From: Paracoccus versutus
GTDB taxonomy: Bacteria > Pseudomonadota > Alphaproteobacteria > Rhodobacterales > Rhodobacteraceae
Direction of reading: 5' to 3'
DNA: 64,000 bases
NCBI RefSeq assembly: GCF_000763885.1
Contig: NZ_JRKO01000027.1
Span: 1 to 64,000, forward strand
The position numbers were made by a program, and so were the translations under genes. Shown here in pieces: positions 28,282-36,174 of this stretch (its first letter is position 1; every line of letters begins with the position of its first letter). The notes beneath the pieces were generated by a model. That model searched no databases and was not told where the DNA came from. It saw only the letters and a program-made list of their open reading frames with translations.

Positions 28282-29505
28282 TTACCTGGCGGCTTCGCGG
28301 GCCTGGAGGATCAGATCCTCGGCCGGCATCAGCGGTGCGCCTTCGAACTTTTCCACCTCGGTCAGGATCGGGAAGTCGTAGCCCTCGACCTTGGCCGCCT
28401 TGCCGACATAGACCGGCGCGTTCATCTGGCCGTCCAGCGCGCGGATGGTCAGGCCCTTTTCGCGCAGCCCGTCGAAGCTGACCTGCGGCAGCGCCGCGAT
28501 GATCGCTTCGGCTTCGACGGTGCCGGCCTTTTCGGCCACCGCGGCATAGAAATGCAGCCCGTCATAGGCGTTGATCGCCCAGTCGGTCGGATATTCGCCA
28601 TAGGCGGCGCGATACGTCTCGATGAAGGCGGTCACCTCTGGCGACTGTTCCAGCGCGAAGAACGGTGCGCGGGCGATGCCATAGACGTTGGCGGCGGGCA
28701 TCGACGCGCCTTGCGATTGCAATGTGTCCACCGTCATCAGCGTCACGAGATTGGTCTTCTGGAAGAAGCCGAACCCCTGCCCCTGCTTCAGCGTCGCGCC
28801 CAGCGAGGGACCGAACAGCGGTGCGAAGACCGCATCGGGCTGCTGCGCGAGCGTCGCGGTGATATAGGGCGCCATCGCGGTCTCGCCAACCTTGGCATAG
28901 ATCGGATCGGCAAAGGCGATATCGGGGCGCAGCTCCTTCAGTCGCTCGGTGAAGGCCGCGACCGAGGTATGGCCCCATTCGTAGTCGGAACCAAGCGCCG
29001 AGATCTTCTCCCATTCGGGCTTCTTCGCCACATACTCGGCCGCAGCATAGGCCTCCATCGTGGCATTGGCCTGCACCTGCCAGAAATAGGGCTGAAACAG
29101 TTCGATATTGGCCCGCTGGGTCGAGCCGATGGCGGCATAGAACGGCACTTTCAACTCGGCCGAGACTGCGCTTTCCGCCAGCATCACCGCTGAAGAACAC
29201 ACACCGGTCAACACGTCGATCCTGTCGTTGGTGATCAGGTCGCGCGCGACCTTGGCGCCTTCGTCGGGCTTGGTCTGGGTGTCGCGCACAATCAGTTCGA
29301 CCTGACGGCCGAGGATGCCGCCCACCGCGTTGATCTCTTCGGCAGCGATCTTCGCGCCGTTCAGCCCGTCTTCGGACAGGGCCGCGCAAGCCCCGGTCAG
29401 GTCGGCGGCAAAGCCGACCTTGACCGGCCCGTCCTGCGCCCCAGCAGAGGTGGCCAGGGCTGCCAGCGCCACGGCGACAACGGCTTTCTTGTTCTTCTCA
29501 AGCAT
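28282..29505 (-). CDS. periplasmic substrate-binding protein of the Liv-type importer
   Basis: A 407-aa HAAT-family binding protein. The signal peptide MLEKNKKAVVAVALAALATS is cleaved after AGA-Q; the mature protein has VKVGFAADLTGACAALSEDG and GGILGRQVELIVRDTQTKPD. The start at 29505 follows a GGGAGGAG ribosome site. Its place between badI and livH in the cyclohexanecarboxylate operon points to capture of cyclohexanecarboxylate or a related aromatic/alicyclic acid, a known range for this protein family. Ligand not provable here. Confidence 0.9.
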   Translation of the reverse strand: MLEKNKKAVVAVALAALATSAGAQDGPVKVGFAADLTGACAALSEDGLNGAKIAAEEINAVGGILGRQVELIVRDTQTKPDEGAKVARDLITNDRIDVLTGVCSSAVMLAESAVSAELKVPFYAAIGSTQRANIELFQPYFWQVQANATMEAYAAAEYVAKKPEWEKISALGSDYEWGHTSVAAFTERLKELRPDIAFADPIYAKVGETAMAPYITATLAQQPDAVFAPLFGPSLGATLKQGQGFGFFQKTNLVTLMTVDTLQSQGASMPAANVYGIARAPFFALEQSPEVTAFIETYRAAYGEYPTDWAINAYDGLHFYAAVAEKAGTVEAEAIIAALPQVSFDGLREKGLTIRALDGQMNAPVYVGKAAKVEGYDFPILTEVEKFEGAPLMPAEDLILQAREAAR

Positions 29506-29540
29506 GAACTCCTCCCAAAGTTGCTTGGTAACCACTTATT

Positions 29541-30323
29541 TTATTTTGAGAATTTTCGGAAATTTGGCTTGCGCTTTTCCTTGAACGCGATGCCTCCTTC
29601 CTTGCTTTCGTCGGTGTCGTAGTAGAGGCTGAGCGCATACATCCCGAGCCCTGCAATGCCGCGCTGATGCTCGGTGTCGATGTTGAAGCTGCGCTTGGCG
29701 ATGGCGATGGCGGTGGGCGATTTCTCCATGATCTCGGCGCACCAGCGGTCAACCTCGGCATCGAGCTGGTCGTCGGGCACCACGGCATTGACCAACCCCA
29801 TCGCCAGGGCGTCGGCCGCCTTGTAGCGGCGGCACATGTACCAGATCTCGCGCGCCTTCTTCTCGCCCACCACGCGGGCCAGGAAGGCTGTGCCGAAACC
29901 CGGATCGACCGAACCGACCTTGGGACCGACCTGACCGAACTGCGCGCTTTCCCCCGCGATGGTGAAATCGCAGATCGTGCACAGCACGTTGCCACCGCCG
30001 ACGGCAAAGCCGCGCACCTTGGCGATCACCGGCTTCGGAACGTCGCGGATGATGGAGTGCAGATCCTCCATCGGCAGGCCGATGGTGCCGCGCCCGTCAT
30101 ACTGCCCCTCATGGGCGGATTGGTCGCCGCCGGTGCAGAAAGCCCTGTCTCCGGCACCAGTCAGGACAATGACCCCGATGGACTTGTCCCAGCCGGCCTT
30201 GTTGAAGGCGTGGATCAGCTCTTCGCAGGTCTGGCCGCGAAAGGCGTTCATCCTGTCGGGGCGGTTGATGGTGATGGTGGCGACGCCGTCCTTCACTTCA
30301 TAGATGATGTCTTCATAGGTCAT
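29541..30323 (-). CDS. badI: 2-ketocyclohexanecarboxyl-CoA hydrolase BadI
   Basis: A 260-aa crotonase-fold ring hydrolase. It matches the R. palustris BadI pattern closely: NRPDRMNAFRGQTCEELI, CTGGDQSAHEGQYDGRG, FGQVGPKVGSVDPGFGTAFL, EIWYMCRRYKAADALAMGL and YYDTDESKEGG. The GGDQ loop is shared with MenB-type enzymes. BadI opens 2-oxocyclohexane-1-carboxyl-CoA by water addition to give pimeloyl-CoA. It is 12 nt downstream of badH, a neighbourhood also known for the R. palustris genes. Confidence 0.93.
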   Translation of the reverse strand: MTYEDIIYEVKDGVATITINRPDRMNAFRGQTCEELIHAFNKAGWDKSIGVIVLTGAGDRAFCTGGDQSAHEGQYDGRGTIGLPMEDLHSIIRDVPKPVIAKVRGFAVGGGNVLCTICDFTIAGESAQFGQVGPKVGSVDPGFGTAFLARVVGEKKAREIWYMCRRYKAADALAMGLVNAVVPDDQLDAEVDRWCAEIMEKSPTAIAIAKRSFNIDTEHQRGIAGLGMYALSLYYDTDESKEGGIAFKEKRKPNFRKFSK

Positions 30324-30335
30324 GGCTTCTCCTTT

Positions 30336-31106
30336 TCATCCGTGCATGGTCAGACCGCCCGAGACCGAGATCACCTGGCCGGTGATGAAGGCCGCGTCGT
30401 CGCTGGACAGAAACAGGATCGCGCCGGGCAGATCTTCAGGCTTGCCCAGCCGTCCCAGCGGGACAGCCTTGGCAAAGGCCACGCGCAGCTTTTCCTTGTC
30501 GCCGGCCGCTTCCATGAAGTTTTCCAGCATCCCGGTTTCGGTGACGCCTGGGCAGACGGTGTTGAAGGTGATGCCGTGGCGGGAATGTTCGCGCGCCAGT
30601 GTTTTCATGAAGGCGATGACCCCCGCCTTGCAGGCGCCATAGACGGATTCCCCCGACGAGCCGCCACGGCCGGCGTCCGAGCCGATCGACACGATGCGTC
30701 CGCCGGTGCCGCGCGAGACCATCGATTCCAGAACCGGCTTGGTGATGTTCAGCATCGTGCGCAGGTTGATGTCGATGATCTTGTTCCAAAAATCCGGGCC
30801 GGATTTCAGGAACGGCGTGAACAGATCCCAACCTGCGTTGTTCACCAGCACGTCGATGGGGCCGAACTCGGCTTCGATCCGGGCGACAGCGGCGGCGGTG
30901 GCATCGTAATCGACCAGATTCACCACCATCGCGGCGGCCTCGCCTCCAACCGCGCGGATCGCTTCCACGACCTTACCAGCGGCCTCGGCACCGACATCGG
31001 CCACGACGATCCGGGCCCCCTCCTCGGCGAAGCGCAGGCAGGTGGCCGAACCGATGCCACCACCGCCGCCAGTTACGACAACTACTTTCCCTTTCAGGCC
31101 ACGCAA
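30336..31106 (-). CDS. badH: 2-hydroxycyclohexanecarboxyl-CoA dehydrogenase BadH
   Basis: A 256-aa SDR with TGGGGGIGSATCLRF near residue 12, VLVNNAGWDLFTPF, VYGACKAGVIAFMKTLAREH (Tyr/Lys pair) and the C-terminal DDAAFITGQVISVSGGLTM, closely like BadH of R. palustris. It oxidises 2-hydroxycyclohexane-1-carboxyl-CoA to the 2-oxo form. The start is a TTG at 31106, decided by AAGGAG five bases upstream; no ATG fits. It is the first gene of the long minus-strand operon. Confidence 0.92.
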   Translation of the reverse strand: MRGLKGKVVVVTGGGGGIGSATCLRFAEEGARIVVADVGAEAAGKVVEAIRAVGGEAAAMVVNLVDYDATAAAVARIEAEFGPIDVLVNNAGWDLFTPFLKSGPDFWNKIIDINLRTMLNITKPVLESMVSRGTGGRIVSIGSDAGRGGSSGESVYGACKAGVIAFMKTLAREHSRHGITFNTVCPGVTETGMLENFMEAAGDKEKLRVAFAKAVPLGRLGKPEDLPGAILFLSSDDAAFITGQVISVSGGLTMHG

Positions 31107-31316
31107 AGCGATCTCCTTCCTGACTTCAGGCCATAGGGATTCGGCCAGAGAAATCGCATTTCTTGCGATATTCCTGTCGAAATGCCTTGTCCGAATCCCT
31201 GGACGGCCTCCCTGCCAGCATCCTGCAGCAGTTGCAAATTTATGTCAATATATTTACTTTATTTTGCCACATCGGCGCGGCTTGACCTTGCCAGCAACTG
31301 CGGCCAGATTGTCAGC
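31107..31316. promoter_or_regulatory. divergent badH/badR promoter region with dyads
   Basis: This 210-bp divergent region holds a perfect 7-bp dyad (GCATTTC 31156-31162, GAAATGC 31179-31185) toward badH. Toward badR there is an AT-rich patch with a possible sigma70-type pair TTGCAA (31232-31237) and TACTTT (31255-31260), spacing 17. A TTGCCACA half-site near 31264 resembles the arms of dyads at 33125-33141. It probably binds BadR to control the 18-kb operon. Confidence 0.45.
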
Positions 31317-31826
31317 ATGACGAAAAACGGCAGGAAAATCGGGAATCTGGGATCGGGGCTGAGCAATCGGCTTTTTTTCCGCCTCTACCAATGCGCCAAC
31401 ATGTTGCATAAGACGGGCACTCGGGCGCTGGACGCGCACCACATCACCACGCAGCAATGGGCAGTACTGGGGGCGCTGACCCGCCCCGCCTTCGAGAACG
31501 GCGTCGCGGTGGGCGATCTGGCAGCCTTTCTGCTGGTCAGCCGGCAGAACCTGACCGGCGTCCTGACGCGACTGGAGGCGATGGATTACATCGAGCGCGC
31601 GGTGGACCAAAACGACAACCGCTCGCGCCTGATCCGACTGACAGACAAGGGCCGCAGCCTCTGGGACGAGGACATGCGGCCGGTGATCTCGGATTACTAC
31701 GACAAGGCGCTGCGCGGCTTCTCGACCGAGGACCGGATCCACATGATCCATTACCTCGACAAGATGCTGCGGAATTTCAAGGACATCGACCTAGAAGCCG
31801 GACCGGACAGGAAGGCGGCGGAATAG
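31317..31826 (+). CDS. badR: MarR-family regulator, BadR-like
   Basis: A 169-aa MarR winged-helix protein: LFFRLYQCANMLHKTGTRAL dimerisation helices, TTQQWAVLGAL, the recognition region VGDLAAFLLVSRQNLTGVLT (about 76-95) and the wing DQNDNRSRLIRLTDKG. It is divergent from badH and adjacent to ring-degradation genes, as BadR is in R. palustris, where it responds to a ring CoA ester. The ATG at 31317 is chosen because the N-terminal helix then starts normally; its ribosome site is weak. Confidence 0.85.
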   Translation: MTKNGRKIGNLGSGLSNRLFFRLYQCANMLHKTGTRALDAHHITTQQWAVLGALTRPAFENGVAVGDLAAFLLVSRQNLTGVLTRLEAMDYIERAVDQNDNRSRLIRLTDKGRSLWDEDMRPVISDYYDKALRGFSTEDRIHMIHYLDKMLRNFKDIDLEAGPDRKAAE

Positions 31827-31844
31827 CCCGCCGCACCAGCCGCG

Positions 31845-33011
31845 CTAGAGGCCGGCACGCACCCGCGCCTCTGCCGCCATCGCCTTGGCGATGATGATCT
31901 GCTGGATCTGCGTCGTGCCCTCATAGATGCGGAACAGCCGCGCGTCACGATAGAGCTGCTCGGCCCGGTATTCGCGGATATAGCCATTGCCGCCATGCAC
32001 CTGCACGTTGCGGTCAGCGATCCGGCCCACCGCTTCCGAGGCGAACATCTTGGCAGAGGAGGCCTCGAGGCCAACATCCCGGCCGGCATCGCGCTTGCGC
32101 GCCGCGTCCAGCACCATGCAGCGCGCCGCATAGGCATCGGCGCGGGAATCGGCGAACATCGCCTGCAGCAGCTGGAAATCCGCCAGCGGCCGGCCGAACT
32201 GCCGACGGGCAACGGCGTAGTCCAGCATGTCATCGATGATCCGTTCGGCCAAGCCGACGCAGGCCGCCGCGATATGCAGCCGCCCCTTGTCCAGCACTTT
32301 CATCGCCGTCTTGAACCCCCGCCCCTCGACCCCGCCGATCAGCGCCGAGGCCGGCACGCGGCAATCCTCGAGGATCACGTCGCAGACATGGGCGCCCTGC
32401 TGGCCCATCTTTTTTTCCGGCTTGCCCAGGGACAGGCCGGGCGCGCCGCGCTCGACCGCGAAGGCCGAGACGCCGGCGGCGCCCTTCTGCCCGGGATCGG
32501 TGCGCGCCATGACAGTGAACAGCCCGGCATGGGGGGCGTTGGTGATGAAGCGCTTGGTGCCGTTCAGCACATAGAAATCGCCGTCCCTCCGGGCCGTCGC
32601 CTTGACCGAACCGGCATCCGAGCCGACATCCGGCTCGGTCAGCGCGAATGAGCCAATCAGCTCGCCCGAGGCCAGCCGCGGCAGGTATTTCGCCTTCTGC
32701 TCGGGCGTGCCGTCGATGGCGATGCCCTGCATGCCGATGCCGACATTGGTTGCGAACATCGAGCGGAAGGCAGGAGCGGCGCGGCCAAGCTCGAAGATGG
32801 CCATGACCTCCTCTTCCATCGCCAGGCCCAGCCCGCCGTATTCCTCGGGTGCGGTCAGCCCGAACAGGCCCAACTCGCGCATGCCGGCAACGATCCGCTC
32901 GGGAATGGCGTCGGTTTCGGCAACCTCGGCCTCGGCAGGAATCAACTGCTCGTCCACGAAGCGGCGCAAGGTCGCGCAAAGCTGCACGAGCGTATCGGGA
33001 TCCATCGCCAT
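31845..33011 (-). CDS. acyl-CoA dehydrogenase (second of the cluster)
   Basis: A 388-aa acyl-CoA dehydrogenase with FALTEPDVGSDAGSVKATAR, NVQVHGGNGYIREY and a normal C-terminal RIYEGTTQIQQIII holding the catalytic Glu. It is not part of the long operon: it faces badR tail-on and is divergent from the reductase-badK pair. Pimeloyl-CoA or another ring/chain intermediate are the candidate substrates, as the AliB-like enzyme is encoded elsewhere. Start at 33011 (MAMDPDTLVQL) after GGGGAGGATGAG; an ATG 6 nt later is possible. Confidence 0.88.
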   Translation of the reverse strand: MAMDPDTLVQLCATLRRFVDEQLIPAEAEVAETDAIPERIVAGMRELGLFGLTAPEEYGGLGLAMEEEVMAIFELGRAAPAFRSMFATNVGIGMQGIAIDGTPEQKAKYLPRLASGELIGSFALTEPDVGSDAGSVKATARRDGDFYVLNGTKRFITNAPHAGLFTVMARTDPGQKGAAGVSAFAVERGAPGLSLGKPEKKMGQQGAHVCDVILEDCRVPASALIGGVEGRGFKTAMKVLDKGRLHIAAACVGLAERIIDDMLDYAVARRQFGRPLADFQLLQAMFADSRADAYAARCMVLDAARKRDAGRDVGLEASSAKMFASEAVGRIADRNVQVHGGNGYIREYRAEQLYRDARLFRIYEGTTQIQQIIIAKAMAAEARVRAGL

Positions 33012-33175
33012 CTCATCCTCCCCATTTGTGACAATATATTTATATATATTCTCTCTTAATGCCTCTATCAAGTCAGAAATTATCGAAATAAACGCCATAT
33101 TGGCAGCGATGATACGCAACCCTGTTGCCATATTGTGGCAATGCATCTACCCTTCAGCCAAGGGGAGGAATCTGC
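33012..33175. promoter_or_regulatory. divergent promoter region with two related palindromes
   Basis: This AT-rich gap (164 bp) contains TTGCCATATTGTGGCAA at 33125-33141 (perfect 6-bp arms), GCCATATTGGC at 33094-33104 (perfect 4-bp arms, same core) and TTGTGACAA at 33026-33034. A CAATATATTTA string here (about 33032) also occurs in the badH/badR region (about 31246). Shared motifs suggest a common regulator, most simply BadR. Confidence 0.5.
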
Positions 33176-34198
33176 ATGAAAGCTATCGTTCTGCATCAGC
33201 GGGGTCTCGACGGGGTCGGCCTGCATGACCTGCCGGCACCGGATCGTCCGCAAGGCTGGGCGCGGGTGCGCATGGTTGCGGCCTCGGTCAATCGGGTCGA
33301 TCTCTACATGCGCGACAATGGTGCCGGCATCACCCACGACCTTCCGCTGATCATGGGCGTGGATGGCGTAGGCGAGGTGATCGAGGCGCCGGGCGATTCC
33401 GGGCTGGCGTCGGGGGACCGGGTCATCCTCTATCCCTACGAGTTCTGCGGCGCCTGTCGGCCCTGCCTTGCCGGGGACCAGCCGCTTTGCCATTCCGCCC
33501 GCATCCTGGGCGAGCATCGCCATGGCACCTTCGCCGAGCAGGTGGTGTTGCCGGCCCGTTCTCTGGTTAGGCTGTCGCCTCATGCCGACATGCAGCAGGC
33601 GGCGGTTCTGGGCGTGGCCTATCTTACCGCCTGGCGCATGGTCTTCGGCCAGATGCCGGCAGCGCCCGGCCGTGTCGTTCTGGTGCAAGGCGCGGGCGGC
33701 GGCGTCGCCTATGCGGCGATGCAACTGGCGCGCATGGCGGGCGCGCGAGTGATCGTCACCACCACAGGTGACGAGAAACTGGCGCATTTTCGCGCTCTCA
33801 GGATCGAGGCCATTGATTACCGCGCCCAGGATGTGCCGAAGGCGGTGCTGCACCTGACGGGTAACGAGGGCGCCGACCTCGTCATCGACAATGTCGGTGA
33901 AAGAACCTGGGCCGGCTCGCTGCGCAGCCTGGCGCGCGGCGGTCATCTGGTGACCTGCGGCGCCACCACCGGGGCGCATCCGTCGGCCGACATCCAGCGG
34001 CTATTCGTGCGGCAGCTGTCGGTCCACGGCTCGACCATGGGCTCGTTGGAGGAGCTCCGCCGGCTGATCCGCGCCTGGGAGGCGGGAGGTTTCGTTCCGC
34101 TGATCGACCGCGCCTTTCCGCTGGCCGAGATGTCGGCGGCCTTCGACCACCTCGAAGATCCCGCCCGCATGGGCAAGATCCTTGTTCACATCGCATGA
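33176..34198 (+). CDS. zinc-containing MDR-family dehydrogenase/quinone reductase-like
   Basis: A 340-aa medium-chain dehydrogenase/reductase. Four Cys at 91, 94, 97 and 105 (CGACRPCLAGDQPLC) form the structural zinc lobe, and the Rossmann motif VLVQGAGGGVAYAAMQLA is near 165. The usual catalytic zinc ligands are not conserved: VNRVDLYMRDN occupies the Cys position, so it is closer to quinone/enoyl reductases. A GGGGAGGAA ribosome site fixes the ATG at 33176. It overlaps badK by 4 bp. Role in ring degradation unknown. Confidence 0.82.
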   Translation: MKAIVLHQRGLDGVGLHDLPAPDRPQGWARVRMVAASVNRVDLYMRDNGAGITHDLPLIMGVDGVGEVIEAPGDSGLASGDRVILYPYEFCGACRPCLAGDQPLCHSARILGEHRHGTFAEQVVLPARSLVRLSPHADMQQAAVLGVAYLTAWRMVFGQMPAAPGRVVLVQGAGGGVAYAAMQLARMAGARVIVTTTGDEKLAHFRALRIEAIDYRAQDVPKAVLHLTGNEGADLVIDNVGERTWAGSLRSLARGGHLVTCGATTGAHPSADIQRLFVRQLSVHGSTMGSLEELRRLIRAWEAGGFVPLIDRAFPLAEMSAAFDHLEDPARMGKILVHIA

Positions 34199-34983
34199 GA
34201 CATGCCATGACCTATGAAAACATCCTTGTCTCGACCCAAGACGCCGTCGGGATCATCACGTTGAACCGCCCCGAGGCCCTGAACGCGCTGAACCGGCAGC
34301 TGACGACAGAACTGTCACAGGCTGCAGCCGAATTCGACGCGGATCCCAAAATCGGCGCAATCGTCGTCACCGGATCCGAGCGCACCTTCGCCGCCGGCGC
34401 GGACATCAAGGAAATCAAGGACAAGACCTTTGCCGAGGTCTACGAGGAACAGCTGATCACCGCGACCTGGGAGGGCATCAGTAGGGTGCGCAAGCCGGTC
34501 ATCGCGGCTGTTTCCGGCCATGCGATCGGCGGCGGCTGCGAGATTGCACTGATGTGCGACATTATCATCGCGTCGGAGACCGCCCGATTCGCGCTGCCGG
34601 AGACCGGCATTGGCATCATTCCCGGCGCCGGAGGCACGCAGCGCCTGACCCGGATCGCCGGCAAGGCGGTCGCGATGGACATGATCCTGACTGGTCGCGC
34701 ATTGTCAGCAGCCGAGGCGCTGTCCTTCGGGCTCGTCAGTCGGGTCGTCCCTGCCGGCACCCATCTGGCAGAGGCGGTGGCACTGGCCGCCCAGATTGCC
34801 GCCTCGTCACGACCCGTGGTGCAACTTGCGAAAGAGGTAGTGAACAAGGCCTATGAGACCCACCTGCAGGAGGGCCTCTATATCGAACGCCGCCTGCTCT
34901 ACGCGACCTTCGCCCTGGACGACCGTCGCGAGGGGATGACTGCCTTCGCGGAAAAACGTGCACCACAGTTTACGAATCGCTAA
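34195..34983 (+). CDS. badK: enoyl-CoA hydratase, cyclohex-1-ene-1-carboxyl-CoA hydratase BadK-like
   Basis: A 262-aa crotonase: GIITLNRPEALNALNRQL, FAAGADIKEIKD, the oxyanion segment AIGGGCEIALMCD and FALPETGIGIIPGAGGTQRL with both catalytic Glu, then an ERRLLYATFALDDRREGMTAF tail. It resembles R. palustris BadK and would hydrate cyclohex-1-ene-1-carboxyl-CoA. The ATG at 34195 overlaps the upstream stop (ATGA); a second ATG at 34207 gives the more usual N-terminus MTYENILV. General enoyl-CoA hydratase activity is the alternative. Confidence 0.82.
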   Translation: MRHAMTYENILVSTQDAVGIITLNRPEALNALNRQLTTELSQAAAEFDADPKIGAIVVTGSERTFAAGADIKEIKDKTFAEVYEEQLITATWEGISRVRKPVIAAVSGHAIGGGCEIALMCDIIIASETARFALPETGIGIIPGAGGTQRLTRIAGKAVAMDMILTGRALSAAEALSFGLVSRVVPAGTHLAEAVALAAQIAASSRPVVQLAKEVVNKAYETHLQEGLYIERRLLYATFALDDRREGMTAFAEKRAPQFTNR

Positions 34984-34996
34984 TGGACGCCTGCGA

Positions 34997-35914
34997 ATGG
35001 TACCGCGATCCGGCAGAACGATAATCGAGCTGCGCCACCTCCGCTATGTCGTCGCGGCGGTGGAGCATGGCAGCTTCAGCGCGGCGGCGGGTGAGCTCGG
35101 CGTGCGGGAATCCGCGATCAGCCGGCGCATCCGCGATCTGGAGGACGAGACCGGCGCGGCGCTGTTCATCCGCCACAAGCGCGGCGTGACGTTGACGGAT
35201 GCCGGGAGGCGATTTCTGATCCACGCCCGACGGGCGCTCAACGAGGTCGACCTTGCCATCAAGGATGTCGGGGCGGCCGGCCGGGTCGAGCATGGCGTGT
35301 TGCAGATCGGCATCTTCGCCTCGCTGGCCTCGGGCTTCCTCGCCGATCTGCTGCGCCGCTACAATGACGATCATCCCGGTGTGCGATGCGTGATCGTGGA
35401 ACGCAGCCCAAGCGATCACATCGCCGCCGTGCGCCAGCATTGCATGGACGTGGCGTTCCTGACCGGCACCCCGGAAGCGGCGGAATGCGATGTCGAGGTT
35501 TTCTGGAAAGAGCGGGTTTTCGTGGCGCTTCCGAAGGACGACGACCTGACGGTGCGAAAGCGGATCGCCTGGCCCGAGTTGCGCGACAGGCATTTCGTCG
35601 TCAGCGAGACCGGTCCGGGACCGGAAATCCACGATTATCTGGTCCGGCATCTGTCCGAACTCGGCCATCATCCCAGTGTCGAACGCTGCCCGGTTTCCCG
35701 CGACACGCTGATGCAACTGGTCGCCCTGGGCACCGGGCTGACGCTCACCAGCGAGGCAACGACCGGCGTGAGCTTCCCCGGCGTCGTCTTTCGGCCGCTC
35801 GCGGCGGAGCCCCTGCCCTTCTGCGCGGTCTGGTCGCCGCGCAACGACAATCCGGCCCTGCGCCGCTTGCTCAGCCTGGCGCGAATCCTGTCCGCACAAG
35901 ACGGCAAGGCGTAG
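34997..35914 (+). CDS. LysR-family regulator at the end of the trb module
   Basis: A 305-aa LysR-type regulator. The winged HTH ELRHLRYVVAAVEHGSFSAA then RESAISRRIRDLE is at about 9-50, with an effector domain to the end. LysR genes sit at this place, next to DUF2274 and trbI, in many ICEs of the RlxS/Trb type, so it belongs to the element rather than to badK. Target unknown. The start at 34997 (MVPRSGRTIIELRHL) follows the badK stop closely; an earlier in-frame codon would overlap badK. Confidence 0.85.
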   Translation: MVPRSGRTIIELRHLRYVVAAVEHGSFSAAAGELGVRESAISRRIRDLEDETGAALFIRHKRGVTLTDAGRRFLIHARRALNEVDLAIKDVGAAGRVEHGVLQIGIFASLASGFLADLLRRYNDDHPGVRCVIVERSPSDHIAAVRQHCMDVAFLTGTPEAAECDVEVFWKERVFVALPKDDDLTVRKRIAWPELRDRHFVVSETGPGPEIHDYLVRHLSELGHHPSVERCPVSRDTLMQLVALGTGLTLTSEATTGVSFPGVVFRPLAAEPLPFCAVWSPRNDNPALRRLLSLARILSAQDGKA

Positions 35915-35918
35915 CGGA

Positions 35919-36170
35919 TCAATCGCCAGACTGACGCCCGGCACCGACGTTTCTCCGCACTTTCGCGAACCCTCGATCCGAGGCCAGAAACCGCTCCAGC
36001 ATCGGCACGACGAGCTTCTGCGGCGAGACCGCAGCACCCGGCCCGCCGGAGCCAGTGCGGCCGAGCAGTTCACCATAGAGCACCAGATCCCTGTGCAGGC
36101 CGGCGGGCAATTCGACGGTCAGTTTCACGGGCGTATCATCCGCGATCGGTCCCAGCTTCAGCTTCGTCAT
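35919..36170 (-). CDS. DUF2274 protein
   Basis: An 83-aa small soluble protein: MTKLKLGPIADDTPVKLTVE, then a helical part ending near FLASDRGFAKVRR. It matches the DUF2274 family, found directly downstream of trbI in alphaproteobacterial conjugative elements. Function unknown; the fixed position suggests a role in transfer or its control. It starts 4 nt after the trbI stop and converges on lysR. Confidence 0.85.
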   Translation of the reverse strand: MTKLKLGPIADDTPVKLTVELPAGLHRDLVLYGELLGRTGSGGPGAAVSPQKLVVPMLERFLASDRGFAKVRRNVGAGRQSGD

Positions 36171-36174
36171 GGTG

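Noticed and set aside
34984..34996. ICE attachment site between badK and lysR
   Set aside because: The gap is 13 nt, with no tRNA end, direct repeat or integrase nearby.
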